Part shown: in pieces, positions 19,710-28,749 of the stretch
Layout: every line of letters begins with the position of its first letter
Numbering within the stretch: the first letter of the stretch is position 1
DNA from: Lactobacillus selangorensis
GTDB taxonomy: Bacteria > Bacillota > Bacilli > Lactobacillales > Lactobacillaceae
DNA: 64,000 bases
Assembly: GCF_001437205.1 (NCBI RefSeq)
Contig: NZ_JQAZ01000001.1
Coordinates: 310,001 to 374,000 of the forward strand
Reading direction: 5' to 3'
Notes under the pieces: model-generated
Databases searched by the model: none
Told to the model about the DNA's origin: nothing
The model's input: the letters and a program-made list of their open reading frames with translations, nothing else
Made by a program: the position numbers and the translations under genes

Positions 19710-20912
19710 CTATTCTGCATTTGCTTGTACCCACTTTAAAATGGCTGATTCATTATTCTCAAGCTGACCCAGTACAATGGCCCGTTCGACGCCATTCAGT
19801 GCCTTGCCCAGCTGCGGACCCGGTTGCATCTGAAGACGCTCCATTAGGTCTTTACCGTTGATCGCTAATTCATGTTTATCATGGATGGGCAATGCGTCAT
19901 ATTGTGTCTGCCATGTTTCTGGTGCGACACCTTGCAGAATCTCTGCTGCTTCCAGCGTGATTCGCAGGACATCCGCCCCCGCATGATACAAATCTAGCGG
20001 CTGTGCGGAGCCCGTTACAATAAGCGGCAATAATTTCACGCCAGCGGCAACAGTTGCAATCAGTTCATTGGAGCTCTTCCAATCTTTCAGCAGTTTGCGT
20101 GTCTGTGCCACCGTTAGTTTGAACGCGTTCGCAATCAATAACCAGGCACTGGCTTCATCGGTTAATTGCTGATCATTCAATTGGCTTAACGAGATTAAAT
20201 CATCTCGATGGGTAGCAAAATCAGGACATTGTGTATATAGTTCCGATTGAATAAAGGTCGTCAGCCCATTGTGTCGTTTGATTCCCAGCATCAATTTGGC
20301 AAATTCACTGTGCGTCCGTTCGATGGCAATCTTGCTTAACAATTCGTGCTGTGTTTTGATGGCAGCGGCTGTCTGTGCTTCAACCGTAAATCCTAGTTGG
20401 CTCTCAAAACGGACCGCCCGCATCATTCGTAACGCATCTTCATGGAAACGCTGATTCGGATCGCCAACGGCTCTGATCAAATGGGCTTTCAAATCGTCCA
20501 ACCCATGAAAGAGATCCAAAATAGTGCCGTCTTCCCGCATCGCTAAGGCATTGATCGTAAAATCACGCCGCTTTAAATCTTCTTTTAAAGAACGGACAAA
20601 AGTGACATGATCAGGGCGCCGAAAATCCTGATAGCCGCTTTCGGTTCGAAACGTCGTTACTTCATAGCTATGGCCATGGTCACGAACAGTTACTGTGCCG
20701 TGCTGAATACCGGTATCAATCGTCCGAGTGAAAATTTGTTTGACTTCGGCTGGATACGCACTGGTAGCAATATCAACATCGTGGATCGGCAGCTCAAGCA
20801 ATGCATCCCGAACACTTCCGCCAACAAAATAAGCCTCATAGCCGGCTGCTTCGATGGCCCGCAAAATAGGCAGTGCATGCACAAAGTCCGGTTCAAAATG
20901 AGTGATTTTCAT
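19710..20912 (-). CDS. cca: CCA-adding tRNA nucleotidyltransferase
   Basis: Adds or repairs the 3' CCA end of tRNAs. I place the start at the ATG at 20912 (400 aa, MKITHFEPDF), after AGAGGAGAGG. The class II nucleotidyltransferase core has GGSVRD (31-36), the metal-binding D45-V-D47, FRRPDHVTFV and KRRDFTINALAM, followed by the RNA-binding helices with RFHEDALRMMRAVRF. It heads a probable operon cca, ABC-F, thyA, dfrA with its own promoter. Confidence 0.95.
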   Translation of the reverse strand: MKITHFEPDFVHALPILRAIEAAGYEAYFVGGSVRDALLELPIHDVDIATSAYPAEVKQIFTRTIDTGIQHGTVTVRDHGHSYEVTTFRTESGYQDFRRPDHVTFVRSLKEDLKRRDFTINALAMREDGTILDLFHGLDDLKAHLIRAVGDPNQRFHEDALRMMRAVRFESQLGFTVEAQTAAAIKTQHELLSKIAIERTHSEFAKLMLGIKRHNGLTTFIQSELYTQCPDFATHRDDLISLSQLNDQQLTDEASAWLLIANAFKLTVAQTRKLLKDWKSSNELIATVAAGVKLLPLIVTGSAQPLDLYHAGADVLRITLEAAEILQGVAPETWQTQYDALPIHDKHELAINGKDLMERLQMQPGPQLGKALNGVERAIVLGQLENNESAILKWVQANAE

Positions 20913-20956
20913 TCTCGTGCCTCTCCTCTTCTGTTTTTCCGTAAACATTCTCTTCA

Positions 20957-20985
20957 ATAGTAACAAAAATGGCGGCGCATTTAAA
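20957..20985 (-). promoter_or_regulatory. cca promoter
   Basis: TTTAAA (20980-20985), 17 bp, then TGT-TACTAT with TACTAT at 20957-20962 on the minus strand: an extended -10 promoter 44 bp before the cca ATG. Upstream, at 21001-21038, the RNA-like strand is almost only A and C. Confidence 0.6.
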
Positions 20986-21070
20986 CGGGCGGAAGCAGAT
21001 GTTTGGGATGGGTTTGGTTTTGGTGGTGTTTGTTTTTAGTTAAAGTAACTTTTAGTGATTAACGGCATAC

Positions 21071-21099
21071 AAAATAAAAAAGCCGACTGGCATCAGCTT
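21071..21099 (-). terminator. Terminator after the TPR gene
   Basis: In the minus-strand RNA AAGCTGAT/GTCGGCTT forms an 8-bp stem (two G-U pairs, 4-nt loop) followed by TTTTATTTT. The 5' arm begins within the last codons of the TPR gene. Confidence 0.75.
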
Positions 21100-22358
21100 T
21101 CGTTTTGATAATCATCTAATAAATTCTGCATTTCTAAATCTTCCGGTGCTAATTTAACATATCGTTTCAAGGCAGCCAATGTTTCCGTCCGTTTGCCTCG
21201 TGCCTGGAAGAAAGTAATTAACTGCCGCAAGAAATCGGTATTATCCTTAAAGGCATCATATGCCAGCAGATAATTTTCTTCGGCGGCGTCATCTTGTTCC
21301 AAACGTGCCTGTGAAATGGCCAAATTCCAATGAACCTGCGGATTCACATCCCCCTGCTCATTGAGCTGCTTCAACAATGCAATATTTTCATCATCACGTT
21401 CCTGATCGAGATATAACTGGCTTAAGGCTAACGTGGCCGCCATACTTTCAGAATTGATTGTCAGTGCCTTTTTCAGCAGCTTCTCGGCGACATCTGTCTG
21501 ATGCAGCTGAATCGCAATTTGACCGCCTAGCAAAGCCAATACTTCGTTAAAATCATCGACCCCTAAGCCCTGCTGAACGACCTGCAAGGCTTCAGCCAGC
21601 TTCTGCTGATGCATCAAGCCTTGTGCCAGCGGTGTATACAGCGATGAGTAATCTGGATTCGACTGGCGCAGCTGTTCCAAAATCTTGATTGACCGTTCAT
21701 ACTCTTTAATTTGCAAATACAGAAACCCTAATTGGAACTGATCATCCGGCGTCAAAGCAATCTGCGGCATTTTTTCATAGGCAGCAATTGCATCTTCATA
21801 CTGGCCGCTACCGGCATAAGCAGCACCCAAACGCGCTTCAATCTGGACGTTTGCCATTTCGGTCACACCATCATCGAGCAGCGTTTCATAATAACCGCTC
21901 GCCTTTTGATAGTCCCCCATGACACTATAAAGTTCTCCTAAGGCAAACTTCATTACCGGTTCATCCGGATAACGTCGCAACCCTTCCAGCAGCTTCTGTT
22001 CGCTGACTTCATATAGACCCATCGTCTGGTAAACATCAGCTGAAGTCAGCAAGGCTTCTGCGTAGGCATCCGATTCTGGTTTGATGGCCGCCAGCAATTC
22101 AATTGCAGCATCGGTCTTGCCGTCACTGACATCGATATCGGCCAGTTTGGTCCGCAGTTCATCTTCATCGGGATACTTTTGCAGCAATTTTTCAAAGACA
22201 CGCCGTGCCTGCCGCAAAAAGCCTAATGCATACAGTTCTTCGCCTAAACTATAGATTGTATTGTCATCATCATGCCGTAACGCCAAATTAAAGTTATGCT
22301 TGGCTTTTTCGAGATCATTTTTCTGCAGCTCTGCCAAAGCTTGTTCTGAATAACTCAA
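21093..22358 (-). CDS. TPR-repeat protein (YpiA-like)
   Basis: 421 aa made almost wholly of tetratricopeptide repeats, for example TDAAIELLAAIKPES, YQKASGYYETLLDDG, YEDAIAAYEKMPQIA and LAEALQVVQQGLGVD; no signal peptide or transmembrane helix. Such helical scaffolds bind proteins, but the partner is unknown. The best start is the TTG at 22358, 8 nt after AGGAGG; the ATG 36 bp upstream has no ribosome binding site. It lies between hup and cca and has a terminator on each side, so it is probably monocistronic. Confidence 0.85.
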   Translation of the reverse strand: MSYSEQALAELQKNDLEKAKHNFNLALRHDDDNTIYSLGEELYALGFLRQARRVFEKLLQKYPDEDELRTKLADIDVSDGKTDAAIELLAAIKPESDAYAEALLTSADVYQTMGLYEVSEQKLLEGLRRYPDEPVMKFALGELYSVMGDYQKASGYYETLLDDGVTEMANVQIEARLGAAYAGSGQYEDAIAAYEKMPQIALTPDDQFQLGFLYLQIKEYERSIKILEQLRQSNPDYSSLYTPLAQGLMHQQKLAEALQVVQQGLGVDDFNEVLALLGGQIAIQLHQTDVAEKLLKKALTINSESMAATLALSQLYLDQERDDENIALLKQLNEQGDVNPQVHWNLAISQARLEQDDAAEENYLLAYDAFKDNTDFLRQLITFFQARGKRTETLAALKRYVKLAPEDLEMQNLLDDYQNES

Positions 22359-22426
22359 TCCGTCGACCTCCTCTAACCGTTCAAGTCTGAGCATCTATTT
22401 TACCACTTTCATACTGAAAGTGCGCC

Positions 22427-22457
22427 ACAAAAAAAGAGGCCTGCCAAATGCCAGGCC
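22427..22457 (-). terminator. Terminator of hup
   Basis: GGCCTGGC/GCAGGCC stem (one mismatch) at 22438-22457, followed on the minus strand by TCTTTTTTT. Confidence 0.85.
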
Positions 22458-22474
22458 CCCCTTCTATGAATCAA

Positions 22475-22750
22475 TTATTTAACAGCATCTTTCAATGCCT
22501 TACCTGGCTTGAATGCAGGTACCTTGCTTGCTGGAATTTGAATTTCAGCACCAGTTTGTGGGTTGCGGCCCTTACGAGCGGCACGGTCACGAACTTCGAA
22601 GTTACCAAAGCCGATTAATTGAACTTTTTCGCCTTTTGCTAAATCGTCTTGGATGGAGCTGAATACTGCATCAACTGCTGCAGTAGCATCCTTCTTGGTC
22701 AAATTAGTCTTTGCTGCAACGTTTTCGATCAATTCTGCCTTGTTTGCCAT
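22475..22750 (-). CDS. hup: DNA-binding protein HU
   Basis: Small dimeric nucleoid protein that bends DNA non-specifically. The 91-aa protein starts [20 protein letters not shown] and carries the DNA-contacting arm [18 protein letters not shown] with the conserved RNPQTG. The ribosome binding site AGGAGGTG is near perfect, as expected for an abundant protein. It has its own promoter and terminator between der and the TPR gene. Confidence 0.98.
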   Translation of the reverse strand: MANKAELIENVAAKTNLTKKDATAAVDAVFSSIQDDLAKGEKVQLIGFGNFEVRDRAARKGRNPQTGAEIQIPASKVPAFKPGKALKDAVK

Positions 22751-22868
22751 ATTTTTTCACCTCCTGAACGAGAAATAGATAATAGATGATCTTGCTCATC
22801 TGATCTCATCTTTGAGTGGTCCAAAGACAAGGAAACAATGATGCATGACCATCACTATTTCATTTTTA

Positions 22869-22897
22869 AACATATCATAGGAAAGCTGATATATCAA
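22869..22897 (-). promoter_or_regulatory. hup promoter
   Basis: TTGATA (22892-22897), 17 bp, TATGTT (22869-22874) on the minus strand, about 120 bp before the start of hup. Confidence 0.6.
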
Positions 22898-22903
22898 GGT
22901 TTT

Positions 22904-22974
22904 TTCACTAAAAAAGCGCTTTATTTGCTTAAAAACCGCAAATTTCAAGTTTTCACGCTTAAAAGCGCTCTCTT
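22904..22974 (-). terminator. Possible der terminator with long loop
   Basis: In the minus-strand RNA AAGAGAGCGCTTT can pair with AAAGCGCTTTTTT (13 pairs, two G-U) across a loop of about 39 nt that itself contains a small CGCTT/AAGCG hairpin. The 3' arm ends in T6. The long loop makes this tentative. Confidence 0.4.
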
Positions 22975-22982
22975 TCCTGTAA

Positions 22983-24293
22983 TTACTTGCGTTTGCGGGC
23001 AATCAAATGAATCGGTGTCCCAGTAAAATCAAACGCCTTGCGCAACTGGTTAATCAGGAACCGCTGGTAGGAAAAATGCAGCAGATCCGGATCATTGACA
23101 AACACGACAAATGTCGGCGGCTTGACTGCCACCTGAGTCATGTAGTAAACCCGTAATCGTTTGCCTCTCACGGTCGGTGTCGGTGTCACCGAAACGGCAT
23201 CCAGCAGAACATCATTGAGAACGGATGACTGAATGCGGCGGTTCTGGTTTTCGCTGACCGTCTTGATCATTTCCGGCAGCACGTTCAAACGCTGCTTCGT
23301 CTTGGCTGAGACAAACACAATCGGCGCATAGTCAAGATATTCGAATTCTTTGCGAATCAGATTAGTGAAATCACTCATTGTGTGGGTATCCTTCTCAAGC
23401 GTATCCCATTTATTGACAACGATAATGATTCCACGACCAGCCTCATGGGCGTAGCCAGCGACATGCTTATCCTGCTCCCGAATGCCTTCTTCAGCGTTCA
23501 AAACGACGAGAACGACATCTGAACGGTCAATGGCACGCATGGCCCGTAAAACGGCATATTTTTCGGTATTTTCGTAGACTTTGCCCCGTTTACGCAGACC
23601 GGCTGTATCGATCATAGTAAAATCCTGACCGCTTTCATCGGTAAACTTCGTATCAATCGCATCCCGAGTCGTGCCTTCGACATCCGAGACGATGACCCGT
23701 TGTTCACCCAAGATTGCATTGACTAAGGACGATTTCCCGACATTGGGACGACCAATCAAACTAAATTTGATACTATCGTCTTCAGGTTCGTCCTGTTCGG
23801 CTGGAAAATCAGCGACAATTGCGTCCAGCAGATCACCAATCCCAGTCCCATGAACACTCGACACTGGAATCGGATCCCCGAATCCTAATGAATAAAAATC
23901 ATAGATATCCTGACGCTGTTCCGGATTATCGGCCTTATTGACCGCCAAAACGACCGGTGTGTCGCTCCGATACAAAATCTGAGCGACTTGTTCATCGGCA
24001 TCCGTAACGCCGCTGTGAGCACTGACTAAGAAGACGATCACATCGGCCTCGTCGATCGCAATTTCGGCCTGGTCACGTATCTGGTCGACAAACGGTTCAT
24101 CGCTGATTTCAATCCCGCCGGTGTCGATGACACTGAACGGATGGCCCAGCCATTCGCTGTTCGCATAAATCCGATCACGGGTAACACCAGGCGTATCGTT
24201 CACGATCGAGATTCGTTCACCGACGATGCGGTTGAACAGTGTCGATTTGCCGACATTCGGACGGCCGACGATGGCAACAGTTGGTTGTGACAT
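22983..24293 (-). CDS. der: Ribosome biogenesis GTPase Der (EngA)
   Basis: Essential GTPase of 50S assembly. The 436-aa protein has two consecutive G domains: GRPNVGKST (8-16) with DTPG and NKAD in the first, GRPNVGKSS with DTAG and NKWD in the second, followed by a KH-like C-terminal domain ending LIARKRK. The start lies 7 nt after GAGGG. It lies between rpsA and hup, its usual place in Bacilli. Confidence 0.98.
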   Translation of the reverse strand: MSQPTVAIVGRPNVGKSTLFNRIVGERISIVNDTPGVTRDRIYANSEWLGHPFSVIDTGGIEISDEPFVDQIRDQAEIAIDEADVIVFLVSAHSGVTDADEQVAQILYRSDTPVVLAVNKADNPEQRQDIYDFYSLGFGDPIPVSSVHGTGIGDLLDAIVADFPAEQDEPEDDSIKFSLIGRPNVGKSSLVNAILGEQRVIVSDVEGTTRDAIDTKFTDESGQDFTMIDTAGLRKRGKVYENTEKYAVLRAMRAIDRSDVVLVVLNAEEGIREQDKHVAGYAHEAGRGIIIVVNKWDTLEKDTHTMSDFTNLIRKEFEYLDYAPIVFVSAKTKQRLNVLPEMIKTVSENQNRRIQSSVLNDVLLDAVSVTPTPTVRGKRLRVYYMTQVAVKPPTFVVFVNDPDLLHFSYQRFLINQLRKAFDFTGTPIHLIARKRK

Positions 24294-24318
24294 ATTGTTC
24301 CCTCTTTTCTGTCAATCA

Positions 24319-24351
24319 TAAAAAAGTGAGGATTGTTTTCACAATCCCCAC
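24319..24351 (-). terminator. Terminator of rpsA
   Basis: GTGGGGATTGT/ACAATCCTCAC stem of 11 positions with a GAAA loop (24326-24351), followed by T6 on the minus strand, immediately before der. Confidence 0.9.
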
Positions 24352-24369
24352 TCGTGTTGTGTTCAAAAA

Positions 24370-25686
24370 TTATTTAGCTTGGTCGTCAGCTGAACCAGCA
24401 TTCTTCAATTGATCCCCAATCAAATCACCGATACTGAAACCAGTGTTTTCATCAGGTTCGAATTGAGAGTTGTCAACGTGTGCGTTGTTATTGTTGCTGG
24501 ACTTAGCACGTGGTGCGCTTTGACGAGCTGGATGACTGCTGTTATTGCTATGGTTGTTGTTATTGGATTGTGCTTCGTTGTCATCTGTGCCTTCTGGCTT
24601 TTCTTCCAGTGCTTTGATGGACAATGCCAAACGATGCTTGTCAGGGTCAACACTTAAGACCTTCACATGAACCGTTTGTCCTTCTTTTAAGACATCATTT
24701 GGTGTTGCAATGTGCTGATGTGAGATTTGGGAAATGTGAACTAAACCTTCAACACCAGGGAAGACTTCGACGAATGCACCGAATGTGGTCAAACGACGAA
24801 CCGTTCCTTCTAAGACAGAACCAACTGGGGCTTTGTCTTCAATGCCATCCCATGGTTCTGGCAAAGTAGCCTTGATGGATAAGGAAATCCGATCACGGTC
24901 AAAGTCAAGGTTGAGCACCTTCACTTTAACTTCTTGACCGACCTTCAAAACATCTGATGGCTTGTCAACATGTTCGTAAGAAATCTGGGAAACATGAACT
25001 AAACCGTCCACGCCGCCAAGATCCACGAAGGCACCGAAACTTGTTAAACGAGCAACTTTACCTTCGACGGTATCGCCGACTTGGAGATGTTCGAAGAGTT
25101 CCTTCTTTTGTGCTTCGCGTTCCTTTTGAACAACAGCTTTATGAGAAAGAATCAAACGGTTTTCGCTTGGTTCGATTTCAATAATCGCTAATTCAAGTTC
25201 CTTGCCTTTGTAGGCATTTAAATCTTCAACATAATGATCACTGATCATGGAAGCAGGGATGAAACCACGAACGCCAGCATCAACGACTAAACCACCCTTA
25301 ACCACGTTGGTAACAGGGGCAGTAATGGTCTTGCCTTCTTCGTAATCCTTTTCAATGTCATCCCAAACTTTGCGTGCTTCTAAGCGGCGCTTGGAAAGCA
25401 AGTAGCTTCCGTTTTCTTTATCTTTACCGATCGTTGAGATTACAACTAAGTCCAAGACATCGCCCACTTTAGCGATAGTTGTAATATCATCAACGGGCTG
25501 AGCGGTCAATTCTTTCATCGGAACGACACCTTCTACACCGGTACCTTGAATTCCGACGATCAATTGTTTGTTATCATCGATAGCAAGAACTTCACCTTTA
25601 ACGACATCCCCAACCTTCACTTCATGAACGCTGTTTAAGGCATCCGCCATTGTCTTGTTATCTTCTTCGTTTGTTTTATCACTCAT
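24370..25686 (-). CDS. rpsA: 30S ribosomal protein S1 homologue (four S1 domains)
   Basis: RNA-binding protein that in Firmicutes has four S1 domains, fewer than the six of E. coli S1. I place the start at the ATG at 25686 (438 aa, MSDKTNEEDNK), 8 nt after AGGAGG. S1 repeats begin at about 20, 105, 190 and 275, with the signature pairs SFGAFVDLGGVDGLVHVSQ and TFGAFVEVFPGVEGLVHISQ. The last 70 residues are a disordered Asn/Ser-rich linker and an acidic end. It lies downstream of cmk, the standard cmk-rpsA pairing. Confidence 0.95.
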   Translation of the reverse strand: MSDKTNEEDNKTMADALNSVHEVKVGDVVKGEVLAIDDNKQLIVGIQGTGVEGVVPMKELTAQPVDDITTIAKVGDVLDLVVISTIGKDKENGSYLLSKRRLEARKVWDDIEKDYEEGKTITAPVTNVVKGGLVVDAGVRGFIPASMISDHYVEDLNAYKGKELELAIIEIEPSENRLILSHKAVVQKEREAQKKELFEHLQVGDTVEGKVARLTSFGAFVDLGGVDGLVHVSQISYEHVDKPSDVLKVGQEVKVKVLNLDFDRDRISLSIKATLPEPWDGIEDKAPVGSVLEGTVRRLTTFGAFVEVFPGVEGLVHISQISHQHIATPNDVLKEGQTVHVKVLSVDPDKHRLALSIKALEEKPEGTDDNEAQSNNNNHSNNSSHPARQSAPRAKSSNNNNAHVDNSQFEPDENTGFSIGDLIGDQLKNAGSADDQAK

Positions 25687-25766
25687 GCCTAAATCCTCCT
25701 TAACGACTATCATACATGTTCTATTTTAGTTTAAATTCCGAATAAATACTAGTCTAAACTGTTAAT

Positions 25767-26438
25767 TTAATCGTTTTTATTTTGCACAGTTTGAATAATT
25801 TCTAAAATCTGTGCCACGACTTCGTCAATCCCCAGATGCGTCGTATCGATTTCGATCGCATCATCAGCCTTCCGCAGCGGTGAAATTTTACGTGTGGAAT
25901 CTTTGTGATCCCGTGCGACGATTTCATCCTGCAATTGTGACAATGGGGTCATGATGCCTTTCGCAATGTTTTCAGCGTACCGGCGTTTCGCCCGTTCTTC
26001 AGCACTCGCCGTCATAAAGATCTTGACCTGTGCATGCGGCAGAACCGTTGTCCCAATGTCACGACCATCCATCACAATGTTGCCTTCTTCAGCAATCTGC
26101 TGCTGCCGTTTGACCATTTCGGTCCGAATCGGTGCTAAAGCAGAGACCTGCGAAACATTATTGGTCACATCCGGTTCCCGGATGGCATGAGTAATATCGA
26201 TATCATTGATAAAGACGAGCTGGCCGTCGTCGGTCGGTTCGAAACGAATCGTCACATCATCTAATGCCTTGAGTAAGTCGCTGGCATCGTCCAAATTGAT
26301 ATGGTCCCGCAGCGCCAACCAGGTCGCCGCCCGATACATTGCCCCTGTGTCGCAGTAAATAAACCCTAACTTTTTTGCAACGATCTTGGCGATCGTACTC
26401 TTTCCCGATGATGCTGGCCCATCGATTGCCACTTGCAT
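25767..26438 (-). CDS. cmk: Cytidylate kinase
   Basis: Phosphorylates CMP and dCMP. The start is the ATG at 26438 (223 aa), 8 nt after GAGGAGG. Motifs are the P-loop GPASSGKST, YCDTGAMYRAAT, the LID region ASAEERAKRRY and DGRDIGTTVLP. It follows a terminator that closes the LysM gene by only about 28 bp, so it depends on read-through or on a promoter I cannot identify. Confidence 0.96.
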   Translation of the reverse strand: MQVAIDGPASSGKSTIAKIVAKKLGFIYCDTGAMYRAATWLALRDHINLDDASDLLKALDDVTIRFEPTDDGQLVFINDIDITHAIREPDVTNNVSQVSALAPIRTEMVKRQQQIAEEGNIVMDGRDIGTTVLPHAQVKIFMTASAEERAKRRYAENIAKGIMTPLSQLQDEIVARDHKDSTRKISPLRKADDAIEIDTTHLGIDEVVAQILEIIQTVQNKND

Positions 26439-26465
26439 AAAAAATTCCTCCTCGTTTGATCCCAC

Positions 26466-26494
26466 AAAAAGAGGCTAAGAATGTGCTCAGCCTC
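26466..26494 (-). terminator. Terminator between LysM gene and cmk
   Basis: GAGGCTGAG/CTTAGCCTC stem (one G-U pair) at 26471-26494 followed by T5 on the minus strand. Confidence 0.8.
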
Positions 26495-26501
26495 CCATGC
26501 A

Positions 26502-27227
26502 TTATTTAATTCGCAACTGTGTTCCTGGCGCGACCGTTGAATCGGCTGATAAACCGTTCAACTCTAATAATTGCTGGAGCGTAATGCCATTATTGACCGC
26601 TGTCCGATACAGCCCTTGTCCGGATTGAACTGTGACATAATCGCCACTCGTCGATGAAGCACTTGCCGAACTGCTGGAACTCGAACTAGCCGCACTCGCA
26701 GAACTGGCCGCAGCGGCACTGCTGCTGGCGGCCGCTTCACTTGAACTAGCAGCGGCCTCAGAACTGCTGGCCGCTGCTTCCTGCTGTGACTGTGCAACAG
26801 CAGCACTGTTGCTAGCGGCTTCAGCCTCTTGTTTGGACGCTGACGCTGCAGCAGCTGCCTTCTTCTTTGATTCCGACTTTGCTTTGGCTTCTTTCAAGCT
26901 TTCGCTGGCAGACGCAGCTCGCTTTTTAGAAGCTGCTTTCCTGCTGGCTGCTTTTTTTTTGTTGTTACTGCTCACAACCACTTCGGAATCGGCACTTTTA
27001 CTTGGTTTGTTAACTTGGCTCTGATTGGCCAGATAGTAGATCACCGGAAAAGCAATCATTGCGATTAAAATAATCGTCAAAATCCACACGAAGACACTAT
27101 TGTGCTTTTCGCGTTTGTGTGAGGCAACTCGGGATAAGTCACCTTTATCATTTCGATCATCGTCAAACTGATTTTCCCAAGGTTTGTCTTGTGAATGGTC
27201 GACTTTGTTTTTATCATCCTTGTTCAT
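26502..27227 (-). CDS. Single-pass membrane protein with C-terminal LysM domain (YpbE-like)
   Basis: 241 aa from the ATG at 27227, after AGGAGG. An acidic, charged cytoplasmic part (1-42), a transmembrane helix at about 43-66, a long low-complexity Lys/Ala/Ser linker with three near-exact copies of EAAASSS, and a LysM peptidoglycan-binding domain at about 196-241 (YVTVQSGQGLYRTAVNN to TQLRIK). It probably tethers something at the membrane to the wall. Position next to recQ and cmk matches Bacillus ypbE. The linker has no predicted enzymatic function. Confidence 0.85.
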   Translation of the reverse strand: MNKDDKNKVDHSQDKPWENQFDDDRNDKGDLSRVASHKREKHNSVFVWILTIILIAMIAFPVIYYLANQSQVNKPSKSADSEVVVSSNNKKKAASRKAASKKRAASASESLKEAKAKSESKKKAAAAASASKQEAEAASNSAAVAQSQQEAAASSSEAAASSSEAAASSSAAAASSASAASSSSSSSASASSTSGDYVTVQSGQGLYRTAVNNGITLQQLLELNGLSADSTVAPGTQLRIK

Positions 27228-27294
27228 CGACGATCCTCCTATCCCTAATCTTTCTGTATCATTGTACCATATGCTGAAAACGAAAAACTTAAGT

Positions 27295-28749
27295 TTAAAC
27301 AAAAAATAATTGTTGCATGACTTTTTGCCACTCTTTTAAAGGCAGCTGATCTGATGGCTCGGCCGCTGGTGCCGTTTCAAACAGTCCTAACGTTTCTAAA
27401 TCGGCTTGCAGATCTGGTGCTTGATAATTACAGCAGCGGTCATTGTGATCACCTGCCTGCGGATCACCAAAAAAGCGCACTAATGCGGCTCGTTTGCAAA
27501 AAGCGCCGCTCATAAAATGTTGGACTTTGGTCAAAGCGGCCTGCTTTTCCTGCTGCCGGGCATCCAGCAAATCAACTACCTGTTCCGCTGTTAATCCCAT
27601 TGCTTGATAGCGGCGTAATAGTTCGAATTCATCCCCCGTCGCCCGTTTGAAACGGCTAGGCTGCTGATAAAAGGCGCGAATCAAGCTGGTTTCCGGAATC
27701 CCGTTTTCCAGCAGACCCGCCTGCCGATAAAAATCATCTGGCGCATACAGCGCTAGTGCAATACTCTGGCGGCCATCCCGACCGGCCCGTCCGATTTCTT
27801 GGGCATAGGCCTCCAAACTCAGCGGCGGATGATAATGAACGACAAAGCGGACATTGGCTTTATTGATTCCCATCCCGAAAGCATTCGTGGCACAAATGAC
27901 ATCCAATTGTCCCTGCATAAACTGCTGCTGAATTCGAAAACGATCTTGTGTATCGACCTCGCCATGATAAAAGGCTGTCCGCAGCTGCAGCTTGTCATGG
28001 AGCAGTGCCGCAATTTCCTCCGACCGCTGCCGGGACGAAAAATAAATAATGCCCGGTTTTTGGCAATGTTTGACAAAGGCTAACAATACCTGCTGCTTTT
28101 CCGCATCATCCGCCACTTCCTGGGTCGCCAAATAAATATTCGGCCGGTCGATCGAATAGATGATTTGTTTCGTAGTCGCCGGACTCAGCCGCAGTTTTGC
28201 CAAAATATCTTGCTGAACGGCTTTCGTCGCCGTCGCCGTTAACGCCAGTGTCACGTGCGGCTGCAGCTGCTGCCGCAGCCGACCGAGATTCAGATAGTCG
28301 GGCCGAAAATCCGGCCCCCACTGCGAAATACAATGCGCTTCATCGACAACGAAACATTGAATCTGCAAGCGGCTCAGGCGCTGTATAATCATGGGCTGGC
28401 CTAATGTTTCCGGCGAGATGAATAGGAAACGATACTGGCCGAGCGAATTGAGAACTTGCTGCCGTTCTTGCGGCGTTAAGCTCGAGTTCAGCGCCGCCAC
28501 TCGTTTTTCGCCAAGGTAATGCAGCTGCATGACCTGATCCTGCATCAATGACAATAAGGGTGAAACAATTACCGTCAGTCCTGGCTGTAAATAGGCCGGC
28601 AATTGATAACAAAGCGATTTGCCAGACCCAGTCGGCAAAACGGCTAGGGTATCTTGGCCCTTTAAGACAGCCTGAATAACTTCTTCTTGTCCTGGTTTAA
28701 ACGCTTTATAACCGAAATAATGCTGCAAAACTACTTGTAAATCAGGCAT
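27295..28749 (-). CDS. recQ: RecQ-family ATP-dependent DNA helicase
   Basis: 3'-5' DNA helicase of recombination and repair. The 484-aa protein has PTGSGKS (39-45), DEAHCISQWG (136-145), TATATKAV, AFGMGINKANVRFVVH and QEIGRAGRDGR, then a short zinc-binding part (NDRCCNYQ). It lacks the C-terminal HRDC domain, like Bacillus RecS. Its start overlaps the stop of the upstream HTH gene by 8 bp, indicating translational coupling. Confidence 0.95.
   Translation of the reverse strand: MPDLQVVLQHYFGYKAFKPGQEEVIQAVLKGQDTLAVLPTGSGKSLCYQLPAYLQPGLTVIVSPLLSLMQDQVMQLHYLGEKRVAALNSSLTPQERQQVLNSLGQYRFLFISPETLGQPMIIQRLSRLQIQCFVVDEAHCISQWGPDFRPDYLNLGRLRQQLQPHVTLALTATATKAVQQDILAKLRLSPATTKQIIYSIDRPNIYLATQEVADDAEKQQVLLAFVKHCQKPGIIYFSSRQRSEEIAALLHDKLQLRTAFYHGEVDTQDRFRIQQQFMQGQLDVICATNAFGMGINKANVRFVVHYHPPLSLEAYAQEIGRAGRDGRQSIALALYAPDDFYRQAGLLENGIPETSLIRAFYQQPSRFKRATGDEFELLRRYQAMGLTAEQVVDLLDARQQEKQAALTKVQHFMSGAFCKRAALVRFFGDPQAGDHNDRCCNYQAPDLQADLETLGLFETAPAAEPSDQLPLKEWQKVMQQLFFV

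Noticed and set aside
22796-23002. 68-codon minus-strand frame between der and hup
   Set aside because: Overlaps the end of der and the hup promoter, with no ribosome binding site.
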